DNA of 64,000 bases, from contig CP054183.1 in the NCBI GenBank assembly GCA_015709695.1, positions 2,840,992-2,904,991 on the forward strand. The letters run 5' to 3'. The stretch comes from Gammaproteobacteria bacterium (GTDB lineage: Bacteria > Pseudomonadota > Gammaproteobacteria > Steroidobacterales > GCA-2729495). Both the position numbers and the translations under genes were made by a program. Positions 60,190 to 64,000 of this stretch are shown piece by piece; position 1 is the stretch's first letter, and the number at the start of each line of letters is the position of its first letter. The notes beneath the pieces were generated by a model that did not search any database, had not been told where the DNA came from, and worked only from the letters and a program-made list of their open reading frames with translations.

Positions 60190-60825
60190 TCAGGTGAAGC
60201 AGGGGCCGTGCAGCCAGGCCACCAGGGTGCAGCGGGTTCCCTGGGTGACGGGGTTGACCTTGTGCAGCAGGTAGGCGGGAAAGACGGCGGTGGTTCCCTG
60301 GGCCGGCCTCAGGGGTGAGCCGCCGTCCATGAACAGCAACTCGCCGCCGAGGTATGCCTCCGGAGGCGTCAGGAACGTCACGAGGCTGAGCTTGCGCGAG
60401 GCCGTCGGACCCGTGCCGAGGTCCATGTGCCAGTCGAAGAACCCGTCCGGCTCGTATTCCAGCACGTGGGCGGTGATGCGATCGTCCAGCCGGAAGTGGT
60501 ACGCCCGGTCGTTGGCCTCGCGCGCCACCTTGTCGAGGCGGGCGTAGACCCAGGCGAACTCGCGGTTGCGCGGCAACTGGCGTTCGAGGGTGCGACGCAG
60601 CTGCCGGTCGACGCGGGCCTCGGGGCCGCGGGCGTCATAGACCCCGGCCGCTGCCTGCTCCAGCGGTGCGCCGCTGAGCCACAGGCATTCGTCCGGCGTG
60701 AATATGCCGGGCACCTGCCCGACCGCCGTCATGTAGGGATTGTCCACGCAGGAGCCGCTCCGCAGGAAATGGCGAGGCCGGCCGGCGCCGGCGCCGCGCA
60801 GTGTCGCGGTTTCCGTCGCGCGCAT
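60190..60825 (-). CDS. 2-oxoglutarate/Fe(II)-dependent oxygenase (PKHD/prolyl 4-hydroxylase type)
   Basis: A 211-residue dioxygenase with the iron ligands His-x-Asp (FDWHMDLG) and a distal His (LLHKVNPV), and Arg (GTRCTLVAW) for 2-oxoglutarate. The substrate is unknown; related bacterial enzymes hydroxylate proteins or small molecules. ATG 60732 is an alternative start that would remove 31 residues without a motif. Confidence 0.85.
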   Translation of the reverse strand: MRATETATLRGAGAGRPRHFLRSGSCVDNPYMTAVGQVPGIFTPDECLWLSGAPLEQAAAGVYDARGPEARVDRQLRRTLERQLPRNREFAWVYARLDKVAREANDRAYHFRLDDRITAHVLEYEPDGFFDWHMDLGTGPTASRKLSLVTFLTPPEAYLGGELLFMDGGSPLRPAQGTTAVFPAYLLHKVNPVTQGTRCTLVAWLHGPCFT

Positions 60826-60855
60826 GCAAGCCAGCCGCCGGGAGGTGTTCCGCCG

Positions 60856-61611
60856 TCAGCCTGTGGCGAAGCGCTCCCGGACCTCGCCCCCCGGTTCTCC
60901 TGCAGTCCCGAATCGCCTTTCGCCGAAGTCGCAATGACCATCGGCATCGATCAGCACGACCGTGCTGGCGCGCGTCCCGTAGCGCTCACCGGTGAGAAAC
61001 GGCAGGCGGCTGGCGGGGTGGCCGTCGTCTTCCCCGGCATCCGGCACGGGCGTGCGCCGCCCGAGCAGCGCGAACAGCGCCTCGCGATCCAGGTCATCGG
61101 CCTGCAGTGCTGCTGCGAGCGCGTTCTCCAGGTAGCGCACCTTCGGCCAGGGCTGCTCCAGCGGCGAGTTGCTGACCACGGTCACCCCGACGGGCAGCGT
61201 CCAGCGGCGCGGGTGACTGCCCGCGGGGGTGACGAAGCCGCGCACCTGCACCCGGTTGCCCGCCAGCAGGCAGAAGCCGGGGTAATGCTGTTCGTGGACC
61301 TGTACGCCGTCGAGGTAGCGGCCACTGGGCCGGTCACCGGCGACGAAATCCCGGACCAGCTGTCCGCGGCTGGGGCCCGGCGCGGGGCCGGGCGGCCGCC
61401 TCGGGTTGTTGGTGATCACGGCGAAGCGGCCGCTGCGGCTCACCGCGAGCCAGCTGCCGCCGGCGAGCAGGTCGCGCCCGCCGAATACATGGGCTGCATC
61501 GTCCCACCATGCCGCCGCGGCCGCCGGCCGCCCGTGGAACTCGTCGCGGTTGCCGATGATGACCAGCGGATAGCGCGGGTGGGCCCTCCAGGCAACGGCG
61601 ACCAGGCACAT
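60856..61611 (-). CDS. NRDE (TANGO2-like) family protein
   Basis: A 251-residue protein that starts MCLVAVAW and carries the IGNRDEF motif near residue 20, then FGGRDLLAGGSWLAVSRSGRFAVITN. This is the NRDE family, related to human TANGO2; the bacterial role is unknown, with an N-terminal Cys that may act as a nucleophile. It ends 30 bases before the oxygenase. Confidence 0.88.
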   Translation of the reverse strand: MCLVAVAWRAHPRYPLVIIGNRDEFHGRPAAAAAWWDDAAHVFGGRDLLAGGSWLAVSRSGRFAVITNNPRRPPGPAPGPSRGQLVRDFVAGDRPSGRYLDGVQVHEQHYPGFCLLAGNRVQVRGFVTPAGSHPRRWTLPVGVTVVSNSPLEQPWPKVRYLENALAAALQADDLDREALFALLGRRTPVPDAGEDDGHPASRLPFLTGERYGTRASTVVLIDADGHCDFGERRFGTAGEPGGEVRERFATG

Positions 61612-61614
61612 GGT

Positions 61615-62568
61615 TCAGCGCTGCTCGGGCGCGACAGCGGCGGGGCGCAGAAAGGCGCCGTCACGGTGCAGGCTGGCGAGGCCCGGGCCGGGCACGGCAT
61701 CGAACCAGGCCTCGATCAGCCGCCAGGCGATCGAGGCGCGGGGCGGCAGCACGACCTCGCCGCCCGCCAGGTCGGTGCGGCTGAACCAGCGGGCCTCGGC
61801 AAGCTCGCCGTCGTTGAGGGCGATGTCCGCGGTGGCGGCGGCGGCATGGAAGCCGATCATCAGCGAAGCGGGGAAAGGCCAGGGCTGCGAGCCCAGGTAG
61901 CGGCAGTGGGCGAGGTGGATGTTGGTCTCCTCCGCGACCTCGCGCCGCACGGCATCCTCCAGCGCCTCGCCGGGCTCGACGAAGCCCGCGATGGTGGAGA
62001 AGCGCTGCTCCGGCCAGGAGGCCTGGCGACCCAGCAGGCAATGCCGGTCATGGTGCACCAGCACGATGATGGCCGGGTCCAGCCGCGGGAAGCTGCGGTG
62101 GCCGCAGGCCTCCACCGTGCAGCGGAGCACGAAGCCACCTTCGTCGAGGCGGACGGCTGCGCCACAGGCTCCGCAGTAGCGGTGCTGGCGATGCCAGTTC
62201 ACCATGGCCCGCGCATAGGCGAGCAAGGCCGCATCGCGCGCCGGCACCATGCTGATCAGGTCACGCAGGCCGCCGAAATGGCCGAGGTCCGCCGGCATCT
62301 CCCGTGAAGCGAGCTGCACGGCGAAGCGCGGGGCGCCGGCCTCGAGCCCGAGGAAAACCGCCTGTTCCGGGGGCGGCAGGCGGGCGCCGAGTTCCGTCGC
62401 GGTGAGCCGCCCGGCCGCTCCGTCACGGATCAGGCACTGGGCCTCCCAGACCGGCAGGAAGCGCGCCGCCGGGTCCTGCCAGGCAGTGGCGAGCGCCGCG
62501 GCATCGTGGCGCATGCCGGTGGCCCGGTCGATGTCGGCGCCAGCGAAGAGGGTTTCGATCTCGGCCAT
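61615..62568 (-). CDS. nudC: NudC, NAD+ diphosphatase / NAD-cap hydrolase
   Basis: A 317-residue Nudix enzyme. A four-Cys zinc finger (YCGACG ... LRCTVEACG) precedes the Nudix box GFVEPGEALEDAVRREVAEETNI, and SQPWPFPASLMIGF downstream marks NADH-type specificity. It hydrolyses NAD(H) and removes NAD caps from RNA. It stops 3 bases before the NRDE gene start. Confidence 0.94.
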   Translation of the reverse strand: MAEIETLFAGADIDRATGMRHDAAALATAWQDPAARFLPVWEAQCLIRDGAAGRLTATELGARLPPPEQAVFLGLEAGAPRFAVQLASREMPADLGHFGGLRDLISMVPARDAALLAYARAMVNWHRQHRYCGACGAAVRLDEGGFVLRCTVEACGHRSFPRLDPAIIVLVHHDRHCLLGRQASWPEQRFSTIAGFVEPGEALEDAVRREVAEETNIHLAHCRYLGSQPWPFPASLMIGFHAAAATADIALNDGELAEARWFSRTDLAGGEVVLPPRASIAWRLIEAWFDAVPGPGLASLHRDGAFLRPAAVAPEQR

Positions 62569-62586
62569 CGTGCTCCGGGCGGGGGC

Positions 62587-63159
62587 TCAGGCGCTGGGCA
62601 GGGCGCGGTGGTCCTTCATTTCGCAGAAAGGGCAGCGATGGTAGTCGAGCGCATACGCATCCTGGACGTAGCGACCCCCGCAGGCATCACAGGGCGCAAG
62701 GTAGAGCTCATGGCTGTCCACCAGTGAATGGTACAGATTCCAGGCCCACTCGAACGACAGCCGCGGGTCCGGGTGCAGGCCGCGGTAGGCTTCGAAAGCC
62801 TGGCAGAGGCGCTGGCCGAGGCCGACCCGGTCCGCGCCGCGGGCGCGGCTGACCTTGCCGCCGCTGTCGATCTCTCCCGCTTCGCAGAGCAGGAACAGGC
62901 CGGCCAGCACCGTGGCTTCCAGCTGCCGCGGCGTGGAGTTGACGAACTGGTGGATGCGCTTCGGGGACTTGCCGCGGCGGCGGCGCACGCCGCCCGCGCC
63001 GCTGCCCTTGAAGTAGGCGCCGTATATCTTGCGGATGCGGTCCTCGCTGAAGCCGGTGCAGGCGCGGATGGTGCCCGTCCTGGCCTCGTGCTGGATCATC
63101 CGCACGGCGAGATCGAACTTGTCGAGCTCGGCCGAGTAACGATGGTCGGTGATGCGCAT
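62587..63159 (-). CDS. FlhC-like transcription activator
   Basis: 190 residues. It has helical N-terminal and middle parts (about 10-50 and 80-150) and a C-terminal zinc site Cys157, Cys160, Cys176, Cys179 (PCDACGG ... RCPFC), matching the layout of FlhC, the partner of FlhD that activates flagellar genes. The start has GGAGGAATT upstream. It is divergent from an FlhD-like gene, not in an flhDC operon. No flagellar gene is in the window, so the target genes are open. Confidence 0.75.
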   Translation of the reverse strand: MRITDHRYSAELDKFDLAVRMIQHEARTGTIRACTGFSEDRIRKIYGAYFKGSGAGGVRRRRGKSPKRIHQFVNSTPRQLEATVLAGLFLLCEAGEIDSGGKVSRARGADRVGLGQRLCQAFEAYRGLHPDPRLSFEWAWNLYHSLVDSHELYLAPCDACGGRYVQDAYALDYHRCPFCEMKDHRALPSA

Positions 63160-63217
63160 CGTGAATTCCTCCGCTATCGCCGGAAAGGGTCCTGGCGGCC
63201 TGAACCTGGCGTTTTTT

Positions 63218-63249
63218 GCCATATATGGGAAAAAAATCCCATATACGGT
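63218..63249. promoter_or_regulatory. Palindromic operator between FlhC- and FlhD-like genes
   Basis: TATATGGGA (63222-63230), six A, then TCCCATATA (63237-63245) is a perfect 9-bp inverted repeat. With outer GCC/GGT bases it reaches about 13 bp with one mismatch. It sits in the AT-rich centre of an otherwise GC-rich divergent promoter region and is a strong operator candidate. Confidence 0.75.
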
Positions 63250-63292
63250 AAATATACTACCTCCATGCAGCATGGCCGCGAGGAGGGCGCAA

Positions 63293-63919
63293 ATGGAGCG
63301 GGAAGCACCGGATAAGCATTTCTACGCCGAAATGCGTGATCTGAACCTTGAGTTCCTCACCCTCCTTGGCCATTGCCGCCACCGTCCGCCGGGCGCCCCG
63401 CTGTTCGGTCTCGATGCGGCCGTTCTGGAGCCGCTGGGCCGCCTGGGCGCGGCCCAGCTCGAGGCCATGGCTGCGACGCCCTGCCTGCTGGCGGGTTTCA
63501 GGAGCACGCCAGCCCGCGGCCTGGCACGCGTGGCCGAGCCGCCACCCGGCGATGAGCCGGGCTGCGGCGGGGACGCCCGGGTATTTGCCGCCGGTCTGCT
63601 CACCTATGTCTGGCAGATGGCGCGTCGCGACCCGCTGCGAGCCGCCCTCTGCGCCGGCCCACCGCTGGAAGGGCCGGCCGCTGGCCTGTGTTTTCGCGAC
63701 ATTCCCGGCTACGCGAGCCGCGCGATGCTGCACATCGAGGCGCGCTTCTGCCGGCACACGCGGTTCTGGCCCGACCTCGTGCGCGCCGCCCGGGACGGCC
63801 AGCCGCAGCGCATGGATCTGGTCCGCCTGACCGCCATTCAGCTCGCCGTGGCGGAGAGCGGTTCGCCCCGCCGGCTGGCCGGCATCGCGCCGCAGGCCCG
63901 CACCGCCGCCATGCGGTAG
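63293..63919 (+). CDS. FlhD-like protein with C-terminal extension
   Basis: 208 residues. Residues 10-70 (YAEMRDLNLEFLTLLGH, LFGLDAAVLEPLGRLGAAQLEAMA, LLAGFR) match the FlhD pattern of hydrophobic positions and the LL-x-FR end. Residues 85-208 are an additional region absent from the roughly 116-residue E. coli FlhD. The start has AGGAGGG. It is divergent from the FlhC-like gene. Confidence 0.65.
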   Translation: MEREAPDKHFYAEMRDLNLEFLTLLGHCRHRPPGAPLFGLDAAVLEPLGRLGAAQLEAMAATPCLLAGFRSTPARGLARVAEPPPGDEPGCGGDARVFAAGLLTYVWQMARRDPLRAALCAGPPLEGPAAGLCFRDIPGYASRAMLHIEARFCRHTRFWPDLVRAARDGQPQRMDLVRLTAIQLAVAESGSPRRLAGIAPQARTAAMR

Positions 63920-63970
63920 CCGCTCGCGCCGGAGTGGCATGTAGGCGGTGCCTGTGCACAATGGCGCGCC

Positions 63971-64000
63971 ATGCTCGCGCTTGCTGTCCGCAATCTCGTC
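63971..64000 (+). CDS. Start of a gene cut by the window edge
   Basis: ATG at 63971 opens MLALAVRNLV before the edge. CACAAT lies 8 bases upstream, in keeping with the leaderless layout seen elsewhere. The start is hydrophobic, so an inner-membrane protein is likely. The overlapping ATG at 63961 is less likely. Confidence 0.3.
   Translation, partial: MLALAVRNLV

Overview
The window is a high-GC, gene-dense chromosomal segment of a gammaproteobacterium, most likely related to Xanthomonadales, Nevskiales or Steroidobacterales. The evidence is the gene content: ubiE-ubiJ-ubiB, ubiK-comM, dapF-DUF484-xerC, hslVU, hemX-hemY, engB with cytochrome c4 and dsbA beside polA, and an arginine operon with an unusual ArgF-type transcarbamylase. 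One tRNA is present (tRNA-Arg, CCG). No rRNA, prophage, insertion sequence or CRISPR array was seen.

Layout. 1-5100: a gene fragment, a translationally coupled membrane/secreted protein pair, a Tat-exported amidase bracketed by copies of one repeat, a NAD(P)-binding protein and a PEP-CTERM protein. 5150-13450, all minus strand: ubiquinone genes, the HslVU protease, a cysteine-repeat secreted protein, XerC, DUF484 and DapF. 13600-19400: ParA-like ATPase, hemX-hemY, EamA exporter, comM, ubiK. 19560-24660, plus strand: a sigma-54-type promoter, a TorF-like outer-membrane protein, PII and AmtB, then a DUF4124 protein and an AlgZ/AlgR-like two-component pair. 24670-26200: membrane cytochrome c, Crp/Fnr regulator and tRNA-Arg. 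26270-35670: glycosyltransferase-like protein, acyl-CoA ligase, enoyl-CoA hydratase, CDGSH protein, carbonic anhydrase and a run of small membrane or unknown proteins. 35670-39020: DksA-like protein, FixJ/FixL-like pair, tandem universal stress protein. 39180-42810: mocA-like gene, moaD, moaE, a lipoprotein DsbA, cytochrome c4 and engB. 42810-45720: polA and, between engB and polA, a probable small RNA. 46140-50450: a c-di-GMP-I riboswitch controlling a 1344-residue modular surface protein that ends in its own terminator. 50480-59470, minus strand: argR-argG-(P-loop protein)-argC-argD-argF'-argB-argH, then lptM and an acetyltransferase. 59740-64000: His-rich secreted protein, 2OG-Fe(II) oxygenase, NRDE protein, NudC, and a divergent pair resembling FlhC and FlhD around a palindromic operator.

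How the parts work together. The arginine operon is compact, with 4-bp start/stop overlaps through argG, the P-loop gene, argC and argD, and candidate ARG boxes in front of argR. Its transcarbamylase looks closer to N-succinylornithine than to plain ornithine or N-acetylornithine enzymes, and it contains an unexplained P-loop ATPase-like protein. The nitrogen module (TorF-like, PII, AmtB) looks NtrC/sigma-54 controlled. The second-messenger module links c-di-GMP to one very large, probably surface-sorted protein with propeller, lyase-like and Ig-like parts.

The most noteworthy items are the transcarbamylase and P-loop gene in the arg operon, the riboswitch with its target, the polA-engB small RNA with C-rich loops, the divergent FlhC/FlhD-like pair, the amidase-flanking repeats, and several genes whose -10 box lies only 6-7 bases from the start codon with no Shine-Dalgarno, suggesting leaderless mRNAs. 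All family calls were made by eye; no database search was run.
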